From the NCBI GenBank assembly GCA_945862325.1, contig CAMAXZ010000019.1:1-64000 (forward strand): 64,000 nucleotides of DNA, given 5' to 3'. The position numbers and the translations under genes were made by a program. Positions 17,051-24,916 of the stretch are shown in pieces. The notes beneath the pieces were generated by a model. That model worked only from the letters and a program-made list of their open reading frames with translations. It was not told the DNA's origin and did no database searches. This DNA is from Klebsiella pneumoniae. Its GTDB lineage: Bacteria; Myxococcota_A; UBA796; SXON01. How positions within the stretch are numbered: the first letter of the stretch is position 1; each line of letters begins with the position of its first letter.

Positions 17051-17938
17051 GTGACGGTCGCGCGCGCCATCGACGAGGCGGGGTACGGCGGGGCGACCCC
17101 GGTCGGGGCCGCGCTTCCGATCGACCCCGGAGGCCTGGGCGAACGCGACGTGCTCGCGACGATCGCCGGCGGCGCGCGTGACGCCGGCGTGAGCGACCCC
17201 CGCATCTTCGGGCACGTGGTCGACGCTCGTCCTGCCGTCACCGAGGCGGCTCACGCGGCGGCGGCGCTCGCGGCCCTCGCCGCGGTCCGCGGCGGCGCGG
17301 AGCTCGGGGCCCAGGGCGCGAGCCTCGCCGGCATGGCGGCGCTCGGCGTGCTCGCGGCCTCGGCGGCGGCGCGGTGCATCGGCGCGCGGGGGCTCGCGCG
17401 CTGGCTCCCGCGGCTCGCGACGCACTCGCTTGTGTTGCGGCGGCCCCGGCGCGGGCGGCGCGTGGTGGTCGGGGCCCTCGATCGCCCCCGTGGCACGCGG
17501 AACCTGCGCCCCGCGGTGCTGGCCGGCATCGGCGGCGCCCTCGTGGCCGGCGCGGCGGGGCAGGGCGAGTGGGCCGCCACCGTCGCGCTCGCCGCGGCGG
17601 CCGGGTGGTCGATGTCGGTGGCCCGCGTGCGCCCGTCCGAACCTTCCGATCCTGCGCGGGAAGCAACGGTGGCGGCCTGCCTCGTCCGCTACGCCGCCGC
17701 GCTCGACGCCGCCGACGACACCGACACCGTCGTCGTCCTCGCCGCCGCGGGCAACGCCGACGCCTCCGGCGCCCTCGCCGTGTGCGACTGGTACGGCCTC
17801 ACCCGCCGTGAGACGACGCTCCTCCTCGTCGATCCGCGTCCCGCGGCCGTCGTCGCCGCGCGCGTCCGCGGCTGGCGCGCCCGTCGTGTCGCCGCCGCCG
17901 CTCTCCCGATGCCCGCCCCGACGCCGGAGTCCGCATGA
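17051..17938 (+). CDS. Membrane protein, possibly a degenerate M28-like peptidase domain
   Basis: A 295-residue Ala-rich protein. Two hydrophobic segments lie at about residues 70-120 and another pair at 155-192. The segments VVVGALDRPRGTRNLRP and VVVLAAAGNADASGALAV recall M28 peptidases (VVVGAHyDs... and the '.EE.G..Ga' motif), but the metal-binding His, Asp and Glu residues are not there, so it would be inactive even if homologous. No firm family. GTG start has a good upstream GAGGAGGGGAGG ribosome-binding site. The gene is coupled (ATGA) to the exported protein gene that follows. Confidence 0.6.
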   Translation: MTVARAIDEAGYGGATPVGAALPIDPGGLGERDVLATIAGGARDAGVSDPRIFGHVVDARPAVTEAAHAAAALAALAAVRGGAELGAQGASLAGMAALGVLAASAAARCIGARGLARWLPRLATHSLVLRRPRRGRRVVVGALDRPRGTRNLRPAVLAGIGGALVAGAAGQGEWAATVALAAAAGWSMSVARVRPSEPSDPAREATVAACLVRYAAALDAADDTDTVVVLAAAGNADASGALAVCDWYGLTRRETTLLLVDPRPAAVVAARVRGWRARRVAAAALPMPAPTPESA

Positions 17939-19680
17939 TCTTCGTGGCCACCGCCGCCGCTGCGACCCTCTCCGGGGCCGTGCTCGACCCCTCCGGCGCC
18001 CCGATCACCGGCGCGATCGTCGCCGCCTACGACGAGCGGCTCCAGTACACGGCGGTGCGCACGGACGCCGCGGGAGCCTGGTCCATCCTCGATCTTCCGG
18101 CGGGTCGGTGGCGCGTCCGCGCCGTCATGGAAGAGGACGACGGGCCGAACGTCGACGGCTTCTACCCGGAGGCGTGGGACTACTGCGACAGCCCCGCGCT
18201 CGTGCTGGGGCCGGACGACGCGCGGTCGGGCATCGACGTCGTCCTCGCCGTCGGTGGGCGGATCGCGGGGCGGGTGCTCGATCTCGACGGGGTGCCCGTC
18301 GCGGGCGCGGACGTGCTCGCGACGGGGGTGTCCACGCGCGCGCAGCTCTCCAGCCGCGCCACCACGACCGACGCCGAAGGCCGGTTCACCCTCGTCGGGC
18401 TCGACTCCGACGACGGTGTGCCCGAGCCGTACCGGGTTCAGATCGCCGCGTCCGGGTTCCCGAGGCAGTACCTCGGGTCCACCTACGACTCCGAGGCGGC
18501 CGAGCGGGTCGACGTGGAGCGCGGCGCCACGGTCGACGTGGGCGACGTCGTGCTGCTCGACGGCATGTCGCTCTCCGGGGTCATCTACGGGGAGCCCGGC
18601 GACCCGGTCGGGTCGGGGGTCGTGTACGCGTATTCGCCCTCCCAGGTGCTCGACGCCGACATCGCCGAGGACGGGACGTGGCGCGCCGACGGTCTCCCCC
18701 CGGGCGACGCGATGTACTGGGCCAGCTCGGACGGCTGGGCCACGACGTACTACCCGGGCGCGGACCGACCGACGTCGACGCGCCTCTCCGTCCCCGACGA
18801 GGGGCTCGACGTGACCGACGCGGACCTGTCGCTGCCGGCCGAGTCCGTCGCGACCTTCCAATTCTCCGGCGTCGGGCGGTTCGAAGAGCTCGTGGGCCTC
18901 CTCTACAACTCCGACGGCACGGTCGGCCGCGGCTCGCTCGTGTCGCCCGAGGGCCTGCTCACGATCGACGCCCTCTGGCCGGGCGAGTACACGCTCCTCG
19001 TCTACGGCGACGAATCGGGCTTCGTCGAGGACTACCTCCGTGACGACGCCGGCGCGGTGCGGGTCTTCGAGGTGGCCGAGGGCGGCGCGCACTTCGAGAT
19101 CGACCTCGCGTCCGGGGCCTCGGCGACCGGCCTCGTGTCCGACGATCTCGGCGCGCCGATCTACGGCGCCTACGTCTACGCCTTCGCCAGCTCCGGCGCC
19201 TCGTACGCGTCGTCGGCGGATCGCGACGGCGCGTGGACGGTGACGGGCGTCCCGGGCGGCGAGCCGGTGCAGATCCGCGGGTCGTACACGCCGTACTGTG
19301 ACGACGACCCGGGGTACGTCACGCGGTGGTGGCCGGACGCCCTCGCGCAGCAGGACGCGCCGTCGCTCGTGCTCGACGCGGGCGCGGTGGAGCCGGACGT
19401 CGACCTCGTGCTCGAGCGCGACTTCGACCACGACGCGATGGCGGACGCGTGGGAATCGAGCCACGGGCTCGATCCTTCGCGTGACGACGCGGCGGAGGAC
19501 GCCGACGGCGACGGGTTCAGCAACCTCGCGGAGTTCCAGCTCGGCACGGACCCCTCCGACGCGAGCGACTGGGCCGACGACGGGTGCCTCCGGGGCGGGT
19601 GCGGCGGCGCGGCCGCCCTGGTCGTGTTCGCGCCCCTGCTCGGTGCCGTGCGCCGGCGGCGCGCCATCAGCGCGCGCTGA
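17935..19680 (+). CDS. Exported repeat protein with carboxypeptidase-regulatory-like domains and MYXO-CTERM-like tail
   Basis: A 581-residue secreted protein. A short signal (MIFVATAAAATL) is followed by repeated transthyretin-like modules: LSGAVLDPSGAPITGAIVAAYDE at the start, IAGRVLDLDGVPVAGADVLATG near residue 110, LSGVIYGEPGDPVGSGVVYAY near 215 and TGLVSDDLGAPIYGAYVYAF near 400. Near residue 505-540 a calcium-loop-like segment, DHDAMADAWESSHGLDPS then DADGDGFSNLAEFQLGTDPSDASD, is typical of thrombospondin-3/dockerin-like repeats. The C-terminus GCLRGGCGG + hydrophobic span + RRRR resembles a MYXO-CTERM sorting signal, suggesting surface display. Gene is coupled to 17051-17938 and overlaps trmB convergently by 14 bases. 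Confidence 0.85.
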   Translation: MIFVATAAAATLSGAVLDPSGAPITGAIVAAYDERLQYTAVRTDAAGAWSILDLPAGRWRVRAVMEEDDGPNVDGFYPEAWDYCDSPALVLGPDDARSGIDVVLAVGGRIAGRVLDLDGVPVAGADVLATGVSTRAQLSSRATTTDAEGRFTLVGLDSDDGVPEPYRVQIAASGFPRQYLGSTYDSEAAERVDVERGATVDVGDVVLLDGMSLSGVIYGEPGDPVGSGVVYAYSPSQVLDADIAEDGTWRADGLPPGDAMYWASSDGWATTYYPGADRPTSTRLSVPDEGLDVTDADLSLPAESVATFQFSGVGRFEELVGLLYNSDGTVGRGSLVSPEGLLTIDALWPGEYTLLVYGDESGFVEDYLRDDAGAVRVFEVAEGGAHFEIDLASGASATGLVSDDLGAPIYGAYVYAFASSGASYASSADRDGAWTVTGVPGGEPVQIRGSYTPYCDDDPGYVTRWWPDALAQQDAPSLVLDAGAVEPDVDLVLERDFDHDAMADAWESSHGLDPSRDDAAEDADGDGFSNLAEFQLGTDPSDASDWADDGCLRGGCGGAAALVVFAPLLGAVRRRRAISAR

Positions 19681-20356
19681 GCCAGACCGCGCCGACCGGC
19701 GTGCCCGCCTCGTCGGCCTTGCGCTGGTAGTTCGTGCGGACCTCGTCGGGCCAGGGCGCGCCGTCGCGCTTGACGTCGTCCACCACGGCGCGCACGTCGA
19801 ACAGCCCGTCGACGCTCTCGAGCATGGCGTCGACGTGGGGCCGGAAGTCGGTCTTGAGGCGCAGCTCGCCGCCCGTGGCCAGCAGGGGGCGGAGGAGCTC
19901 GAGGAAGTCCCGACCGATGAGCCGGTGCTTCGCCTGGCGATCGCGCGCCCAAGGGTCGGGGTGGTTGATGTGGACGCCCGCGAGCGACCCGGGGGCGAAC
20001 AAGCTGTGGACCTGCGTGGCGTCGTAGCGGGCGACGACGGCGTTGCGGGCTTCGACCGCGCGGAGCTTGCGCGCGGCGATCACGACGCGCTTGTAGCGAA
20101 GCTCGATCCCGACGAAGTTCAACTCGGGGTGCAGGGTCGCCATGCCCGACAGGTAGAAGCCGTTCCCGGCGCCGATCTCGAGGTGCAAGGGCGCTTCGCG
20201 GCCGAAACGGTCGGCCCAGCGCCCGCGGTGCGCGGCGGCCTCGCCGGCGGGCATCGCCTCCTCCCCGAAGCTGCGGTGCGTCGCGACGTAGGGGTTCACG
20301 CCCGGGCGGGGGAGCTCGTGCGGCAGGAGGTCGCGCAGCGGCGGACGGACGATCAC
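19667..20356 (-). CDS. trmB: tRNA (guanine-N7-)-methyltransferase TrmB
   Basis: Forms m7G46 in tRNA using SAM. The 229-residue protein has the SAM-binding LEIGAGNGFYLSGMA (about residues 57-71), NFVGIELRYKR, and the TrmB signature HINHPDPWARDRQAKHRL near residue 130. The conserved TDF (KTDFRPHVDAML) and the C-terminal TNYQRKADEAGTPV (usually TxfE.r....G) are present with Gln replacing Glu. GTG at 20356 overlaps the moaE stop (GTGA), which decides the start; longer in-frame extensions would run inside moaE. It is the third gene of a moaD-moaE-trmB unit. Confidence 0.92.
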   Translation of the reverse strand: MIVRPPLRDLLPHELPRPGVNPYVATHRSFGEEAMPAGEAAAHRGRWADRFGREAPLHLEIGAGNGFYLSGMATLHPELNFVGIELRYKRVVIAARKLRAVEARNAVVARYDATQVHSLFAPGSLAGVHINHPDPWARDRQAKHRLIGRDFLELLRPLLATGGELRLKTDFRPHVDAMLESVDGLFDVRAVVDDVKRDGAPWPDEVRTNYQRKADEAGTPVGAVWLSAR

Positions 20357-20769
20357 GGGCGGTTGGCCACCCACGCGGCTCCGCCGTCCGCGCGGTGCTC
20401 CTTCTTCCAGATCGGCACCCGCGCCTTTAGGGTGTCGATGAGCCAGCGCGACGCGGCGTACGCATCGTCGCGGTGGGGCGCCGCGACGGCGATGACCACG
20501 GCGGGCGTGCCGATGTCCACGCGCCCGACGCGATGCGCGACCGCGCAGGCCAGGGCAGGCCAACGTCGACGCGCTTCGTCCTCGATCGCTTCGAGGGCGC
20601 GCTCGGCCGCCTCGCCCCAGGCTTCGTACTCGAGGGCACTCACGACCGTGCCCGCCGTCGCGTCGGCGCGCGCGACCCCCTCGAAGACCAGCACGGCGCC
20701 GCGGTCGTCGGACCGCACCCGGGCGGCGAGCGCGGCGGCGTCGAGGGGGGTGTCCGACAGCCGGCTCAT
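20353..20769 (-). CDS. moaE: Molybdopterin synthase catalytic subunit MoaE
   Basis: The large subunit of molybdopterin synthase, which inserts dithiolene sulfur from MoaD thiocarboxylate into precursor Z (cPMP). The 138-residue protein has GAVLVFEGVARADA (family 'Ga...F.G.vR'), LEYEAW, HRVGRVDIGTPAVVIAVAAPHRDDAYAA and the active-site KARVPIWKKE with the catalytic lysines. It partners with the adjacent MoaD. Its ATG overlaps the moaD stop. Molybdopterin-enzyme maturation is also hinted at by the XdhC gene at 51548-52378. Confidence 0.95.
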   Translation of the reverse strand: MSRLSDTPLDAAALAARVRSDDRGAVLVFEGVARADATAGTVVSALEYEAWGEAAERALEAIEDEARRRWPALACAVAHRVGRVDIGTPAVVIAVAAPHRDDAYAASRWLIDTLKARVPIWKKEHRADGGAAWVANRP

Positions 20770-20990
20770 CCGCCCCCCAACGGCGGGAGCAGCGCGACCT
20801 CGTCGCCCTCGACGAGGGCGACGTCGGGGCCGCACAGCTGCCCGTTCACGGCGATCGCGCACGTCAAGTCCGGGGGGCACACGCGCGCCCGCACGAGGCC
20901 GGCGGTGGCGCCGGGCTCGAGCTCGAGCTCTTCGGACCCGGCACCGCGTCGCTCACGCAGGGCCGCGAACGTGCGCACGACGATCCGCAT
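20766..20990 (-). CDS. moaD: Molybdopterin synthase sulfur carrier subunit MoaD
   Basis: A 74-residue ubiquitin-fold sulfur carrier. It starts MRIVVRTFAALRER and ends LLPPLGGG, with the C-terminal Gly-Gly that becomes the thiocarboxylate. VNGQLCGPDVALVEGDEVALLPP matches the family's last strands. The internal ATG at 20990 was chosen over an upstream start because it begins the fold and lies 8 bases after a TTAGCC box. It is translationally coupled to moaE. Confidence 0.92.
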   Translation of the reverse strand: MRIVVRTFAALRERRGAGSEELELEPGATAGLVRARVCPPDLTCAIAVNGQLCGPDVALVEGDEVALLPPLGGG

Positions 20991-20997
20991 GGGTTCG

Positions 20998-21004
20998 CGG
21001 CTAA
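20998..21004 (-). promoter_or_regulatory. -10-like TTAGCC box before moaD
   Basis: On the minus strand TTAGCC (20999-21004) is 8 bases before the moaD ATG, with no ribosome-binding site between. A candidate promoter for moaD-moaE-trmB. Confidence 0.35.
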
Positions 21005-21033
21005 CGCGTCGGACCGCGCGGCGCCCGGGCGCG

Positions 21034-21040
21034 TTACGGC
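21034..21040 (+). promoter_or_regulatory. -10-like TTACGGC box before 21047 lipoprotein gene
   Basis: TTACGG ends 7 bases before the GTG start at 21047, again with no Shine-Dalgarno between. Confidence 0.3.
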
Positions 21041-21046
21041 GCACGC

Positions 21047-21595
21047 GTGTGGGTTCTGTTGCCGATCCTGGCGTGCGGCGCGCCCGAGCCGGTGTTGCCG
21101 GTCACCGCGCCGACGCGCGCGGCCGTCGAGGCCGTCGGCGAGCGTCGCGCCGGTCAGGAGCGCCGGGCGACCCGCGACGCGGCCGACGGGCTCCGCTACG
21201 TGAAGCCGACCGGCGTCTACGTCGACGGCCCGCACCTGACCGGCCGCTCGTGGGAGGCCTCCCGGGAAGCCATCGAGGCGCAGCTCGGCCCCTTCAAGGA
21301 GCAGGCGGTGCAGTCGGATGGCACCACGGAGGTGTCGTTCGAACGCGGGAGCGTTCGGGTGCTCGACGCCAAGGTGGTGGCGCTCCTCGTCCCGCTGCCG
21401 GAGCCGCTGCGACGCACCGACGCGCTCCTCGCGGTGGGGCTCGCGGCGACCACGCGCGAGTACCTCGCCTTCACCTTCGAGTACCGCCTCATCAACGAGC
21501 AAGGGTTCCGTCGCGTCCGGATGATGCGCACCGAGCGCGATTCCGAGTTCGTCTCGCGCGTCGAGCTGTGGCGGACGACCAGCGTCGATCGTTGA
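21047..21595 (+). CDS. Lipoprotein of unknown function
   Basis: A 182-residue protein with a very short lipoprotein signal, MWVLLPILAC, Cys10 being the likely anchor. The mature part is soluble: an Arg/Ala-rich stretch (about 25-45), then a mixed alpha-beta region with TREYLAFTFEYRLINEQGFRRVRMMR. No family was recognised; sequences like this are common among exported proteins tracking a GYR-like 'LxGP.keq.....gt..v.f..gsv.V.d.kVv.l.vpLp' pattern, which here is readable between residues 80 and 120. The GTG start is favoured by the upstream TTACGG box. It is divergent from moaD. Confidence 0.7.
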   Translation: MWVLLPILACGAPEPVLPVTAPTRAAVEAVGERRAGQERRATRDAADGLRYVKPTGVYVDGPHLTGRSWEASREAIEAQLGPFKEQAVQSDGTTEVSFERGSVRVLDAKVVALLVPLPEPLRRTDALLAVGLAATTREYLAFTFEYRLINEQGFRRVRMMRTERDSEFVSRVELWRTTSVDR

Positions 21596-21633
21596 CAGGT
21601 CGTCAAGAACATGGGAGCATCCTCGGTGGAGGG

Positions 21634-22566
21634 GTGGTGTTCCCACTCGCGCTCGCGGCCCTGGGCGGCTGCAACGACTATGGCCTCGCGGACCGTGACG
21701 AAACGGTGACGGCGGAGCTGCGCGTGAGCGAGCGCTTCGAGCAGTCCGCGCTCCGCGCGGTCGACATCCTCTTCGTCGTCGACGCGACGGGCTCGATGGA
21801 GGAGGAGCAGGCGGCGCTCGCCGCGGCCGCCGGCGCGTTCGTCACGGCGCTCGACGCGGCGGGGCTCTCCTGGCAGCTCGGCGTCGTGTCGATGGATCTC
21901 GCCGACGCCGGGGCGCTGCTCGGCCGACCGTGGGTGCTGGCGCCCGGGCAGGACGCCGCGGCCGAGGTGTTCGCGGCCAACCTCCTCGTCGGCACCGACG
22001 CGCCCCCACCGTCCGCGGGCCTGGACGCCGCGGTGATGGCCATCCGTGACGAATCGGGGGCCAACCTTGGCTTCCGGCGCCCGGACGCCGCGCTTCACGT
22101 CGTGTTCGTGTCCGACGGCGACGACGAGAGCGGGGCGCTGCTCGGCGACGACCCCACCTCGGCCTTCCTCGCGGTCCTCGCCGACGAGGCCACGCGCACC
22201 GGCCGCGCGACCACCGCGAGCGCGGTCGTCGGCGACGTCCCGGCCGGCTGCCGCGGCCCCGGCGGCACGGCGCTCCCCGGCGCCCGCTTCGTCAACGTCG
22301 CGACCCGCGCGAACGGCGTCGTGGCGAGCGTCTGCGACGCCGATCTGGCGCCGGTCGCCGAGTCCCTCGTCTCGGCCTCCTCGGAGTACCCCACCCGCTT
22401 CGCGTTGCAGGACACCCCCGCGCCCGGCAGCGTGCGCGTGTGGGTCGACGACGTGCGCCTCGACGACGGCTGGGAGGTCGACGCCGCCACGATCGTGTTC
22501 GACCCGGCGCCGGCCGACGGCGCCACGATCGACGTCAGCTACGTCGTGCGCGCGGAGGGCGCGTGA
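21634..22566 (+). CDS. von Willebrand factor A domain lipoprotein
   Basis: A 310-residue exported lipoprotein. The signal VVFPLALAALGGC places the lipidated Cys at residue 13. The vWA domain starts at AVDILFVVDATGSMEEEQ with the MIDAS motif DATGS (DxTxS, about residues 49-53), and HVVFVSDGDDESG provides the later Asp residues, so metal-dependent ligand binding is likely. The last 90 residues form a beta-sandwich-like part (SVRVWVDDVRLDDGWEVDAATIVF). The GTG at 21634 was chosen because the hydrophobic signal begins there and GGTGGAGGGG precedes it. It is coupled (GTGA) to the exported protein that follows, so the two probably act together on the cell surface. Confidence 0.83.
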   Translation: MVFPLALAALGGCNDYGLADRDETVTAELRVSERFEQSALRAVDILFVVDATGSMEEEQAALAAAAGAFVTALDAAGLSWQLGVVSMDLADAGALLGRPWVLAPGQDAAAEVFAANLLVGTDAPPPSAGLDAAVMAIRDESGANLGFRRPDAALHVVFVSDGDDESGALLGDDPTSAFLAVLADEATRTGRATTASAVVGDVPAGCRGPGGTALPGARFVNVATRANGVVASVCDADLAPVAESLVSASSEYPTRFALQDTPAPGSVRVWVDDVRLDDGWEVDAATIVFDPAPADGATIDVSYVVRAEGA

Positions 22567-24293
22567 TCGCCCTCGTCGGCGCCGCCCTGGCGCTCGGTCC
22601 CGCGCCCGCGCTCGTCGAGTGGGACCTCGACGCCGACGACGGGGGCTTCGCCTCGGGCGGCGAGACCGGTCAGTGGGCCTGGGGCGCGGTCACCCACGGC
22701 CCCGGCAGCGGCTGGGACGGCCCCAACGCGTGGAGCACCGGCCTCACCGCGGACACCCTGAACGACGCGACGGATTGGCTCGAGCTCCCGCTGCCTGACC
22801 TCGGCGGCGCGGGCCGCCCGGTCTTGCGGTTCGTCCATTACCTGGAGATTGGCGCCGGCGACGTCGCGCGCGTCGAGATCGACCGCGGCAACGGCTGGGA
22901 GGTCGCGGAGCCGATCTACGGCTACCCCGCGGCCGGGGGCTTCGTCGGCAGCTCCGGTGGGTGGGCGCCCGTCGCGGTCGACCTCGTGGGCGCGCTCGCG
23001 GTGCGCCTGGTGCTCGACACGGATCTCGCCGGGGTCGGCGCCGGGTGGACGATCGACGCGGTCGGGGTGTACGACGGCGACGTCGTGGGCCCGTCGATGG
23101 CGGCCACGCGTTGGCCCGCCGACACCGACGACCTCGACGGTCCCTACGTCGTCGAGTTGTTCGCGACCGACGACGTCGCGGTCAGCGCCGTCTCCTTGAG
23201 CTGGGCCCCGCGCGGGCGGCCGGCCGAGGTGGTGGAGATGCTCCCCGTCGGCGCGGGTGTGTGGCGCGGGACGATCCCGGGGCAAGCGGCGGACACGACG
23301 GTGTCCTGGTGGGTCGACGCCGACGACGGCCTCAACACCTCCACCCTCCGTGGGCCCGACTTCCGCGTGGCGCTCCCGGCGCCCACCGACCTCACCGCCC
23401 CCGAGGGCCGCATCGTGGCCACCAGCGCGCGGCTCACGTGGACGCCGCCGGAGTCCGTCCACGAGGTGCTCGACTACGTCGTGCTCCGCGGCGACACGAC
23501 CGTCGCCACGGTCACCGAGCCCGCCGCGGACGTGCCGCTGCTCGAGGGCTACGACCGGTTCTCCGTGCGCGCGCGCTACGCCGCCGGGCTCGGCGATCGC
23601 TCCGCGGAGGTGGCGGTCGACGCCGCGGTGCCGGGCGACGTCACCCTGCTGCCCTCGGTGCTCGGGCCGGGCGAGCGCGTTCGCGTCGCGCTCCGCGGCG
23701 GCAACCTCTTCCTCGTCGACGGCGACGTCGAGGTCTCGCTCGGCGCGGGCGTCGTCGTCGAGTCGGTCGACGTGCGGGACGTGGGCCTCGCCTGGGTCAC
23801 GGCCTACGTCTCGCCCGAGGCCCGCCCGGGAGATCGCGACCTCGTCCTGCGCACGCCCGCGTACACGCTGGACGTGGAGGGCGCCCTGACCATCGACCCG
23901 TCCTCGTCGCCGCCGGCGATCGTCGCGCTGTCCCCCGACGCGGTTCGGCAGGGCGAGCGAGGCGTGTTGCGGGTGACGATCGAGGGCGCGCTCGACCTGT
24001 CGCGCGTTCCCCTGGTCGATCTCGGCGACGGCGTCGTCGTCGAGGGCGTCACCGTGGTGACGGTCGGGGCCAGCTCCGCCCTGGACGTGGCGTACGCGGT
24101 CACGCCCGACGCCGCCCTCGGCGGCCGCAACGTCGAGCTCGACGACGGCACGCACCTCGTGACGGGCGGGGTCGTCGAGGTGCGGGACAACCGCGTCGCG
24201 GACGCGGGCGGGTGCGCGAGCGTCGGCGGCGGGTCGGCGCTCGGCGCCGCGGCCGCGGGCTTGCTCGTGGCGTCGAGGCGACGGCGCCGTTAG
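22563..24293 (+). CDS. Large exported beta-rich protein with MYXO-CTERM-like tail
   Basis: A 576-residue secreted protein starting with a GTG-initiated signal (VIALVGAALALGPAPA). The first 200 residues look like a concanavalin/MAM-type jelly roll (VEWDLDADDGGFASGGETGQWAWG; GWEVAEPIYGYP; GWTIDAVGVYD). Fibronectin III-like (PEGRIVATSARLTWTPPE) and IPT/TIG-like stretches follow. The C-terminus GGCASVGGGSALG + hydrophobic span + RRRRR resembles MYXO-CTERM. It overlaps the vWA lipoprotein gene by GTGA. It probably is an adhesin or matrix protein; the ligand is unknown. Confidence 0.82.
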   Translation: MIALVGAALALGPAPALVEWDLDADDGGFASGGETGQWAWGAVTHGPGSGWDGPNAWSTGLTADTLNDATDWLELPLPDLGGAGRPVLRFVHYLEIGAGDVARVEIDRGNGWEVAEPIYGYPAAGGFVGSSGGWAPVAVDLVGALAVRLVLDTDLAGVGAGWTIDAVGVYDGDVVGPSMAATRWPADTDDLDGPYVVELFATDDVAVSAVSLSWAPRGRPAEVVEMLPVGAGVWRGTIPGQAADTTVSWWVDADDGLNTSTLRGPDFRVALPAPTDLTAPEGRIVATSARLTWTPPESVHEVLDYVVLRGDTTVATVTEPAADVPLLEGYDRFSVRARYAAGLGDRSAEVAVDAAVPGDVTLLPSVLGPGERVRVALRGGNLFLVDGDVEVSLGAGVVVESVDVRDVGLAWVTAYVSPEARPGDRDLVLRTPAYTLDVEGALTIDPSSSPPAIVALSPDAVRQGERGVLRVTIEGALDLSRVPLVDLGDGVVVEGVTVVTVGASSALDVAYAVTPDAALGGRNVELDDGTHLVTGGVVEVRDNRVADAGGCASVGGGSALGAAAAGLLVASRRRRR

Positions 24294-24296
24294 CCG
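24290..24296 (+). promoter_or_regulatory. -10-like TTAGCC box before slyD
   Basis: TTAGCC overlaps the stop codon of the previous gene and ends 6 bases before the slyD ATG. It is the third instance of this hexamer at that spacing in the window. Confidence 0.3.
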
Positions 24297-24301
24297 GTCG
24301 G

Positions 24302-24775
24302 ATGATCTCGAACGATTCCGTCGTCTCGCTGCGCTACGCCCTCCACGTCGACGGCGTCGCCGTCGAGGACGGCGAGCTCGACTACCTCCACGGCCACGGC
24401 AACATCGTGCCTGGCCTCGAAGCCGGCCTCGAAGGTGCGATCGTCGGCGAACAGCGCGACGTCGAGGTGCCCCCGGAGCTGGGGTACGGCCCGCGCATGG
24501 ACGCCGCCACGCAGCGCGTGCCGCGGGAGGCGTTCCCTCCGGAGGCGCCCCTCCGGGTGGGCCTGCGCTTCGCCGTGCGCGGTCCCGACGGGCAGCCGGT
24601 GCCCGCGTTCGTGGCCGACCTCGACGACACCTCGGTGCTCGTCGACCTCAACCACCCCATGGCGGGCAAGACCCTGCACTTCAGCGTCACCGTCGTCGCC
24701 GTGCGCGCCGCCACCGACGAGGAGCGCACCCACGGACACGCCCACGGGCCGGACGGCCACGGGCACCATCACTGA
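24302..24775 (+). CDS. slyD: FKBP-type peptidyl-prolyl isomerase, SlyD-like
   Basis: A 157-residue SlyD-type prolyl isomerase and metal-binding chaperone. The start SNDSVVSLRYALHVDGV, the LDYLHGHGNIVPGLEAGLEG segment and the PELGYGPR motif are FKBP/SlyD hallmarks. The IF (insert-in-flap) chaperone domain lies at about residues 70-125 (VPREAFPPEAPLRVGLRF). The C-terminus is His-rich (HGHAHGPDGHGHHH), a nickel/copper-binding tail as in SlyD of enterobacteria. No hydrogenase or urease genes are nearby. Confidence 0.93.
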   Translation: MISNDSVVSLRYALHVDGVAVEDGELDYLHGHGNIVPGLEAGLEGAIVGEQRDVEVPPELGYGPRMDAATQRVPREAFPPEAPLRVGLRFAVRGPDGQPVPAFVADLDDTSVLVDLNHPMAGKTLHFSVTVVAVRAATDEERTHGHAHGPDGHGHHH

Positions 24776-24781
24776 GCCTCG

Positions 24782-24916
24782 TCAGCGCATCGACCGGTTG
24801 TTCCCGCTCGCGTTCGTGGGGTGACCCATCGCGATCACGCGCGTGACCACGGCCAGCGCGGCGGCCTTCAGCTTCGACAGGGCCGCCCGTACGACGCGCT
24901 TGGGCTCAGCAGCCAT
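24782..24916 (-). CDS. Possible small basic peptide, doubtful
   Basis: A 44-residue open frame (KRVVRAALSKLKAAALAVV and then TRVIAMGHPTN) begins inside the end of the 851-aa lipoprotein gene, overlapping its stop by 11 bases, and fills the space to slyD. It is an amphipathic, basic helix in its first half. It has no known relatives by eye and no independent promoter; it may be noise. The gap of 130 bases between slyD and the lipoprotein gene holds nothing else that I can name. Confidence 0.2.
   Translation of the reverse strand: MAAEPKRVVRAALSKLKAAALAVVTRVIAMGHPTNASGNNRSMR

Noticed and set aside
21592-21620. Promoter TTGACA at the end of the 21047 gene
   Set aside because: The -35 is good, but 17 bases later stands GAGCAT with poor -10 match; kept as unproven and not listed.
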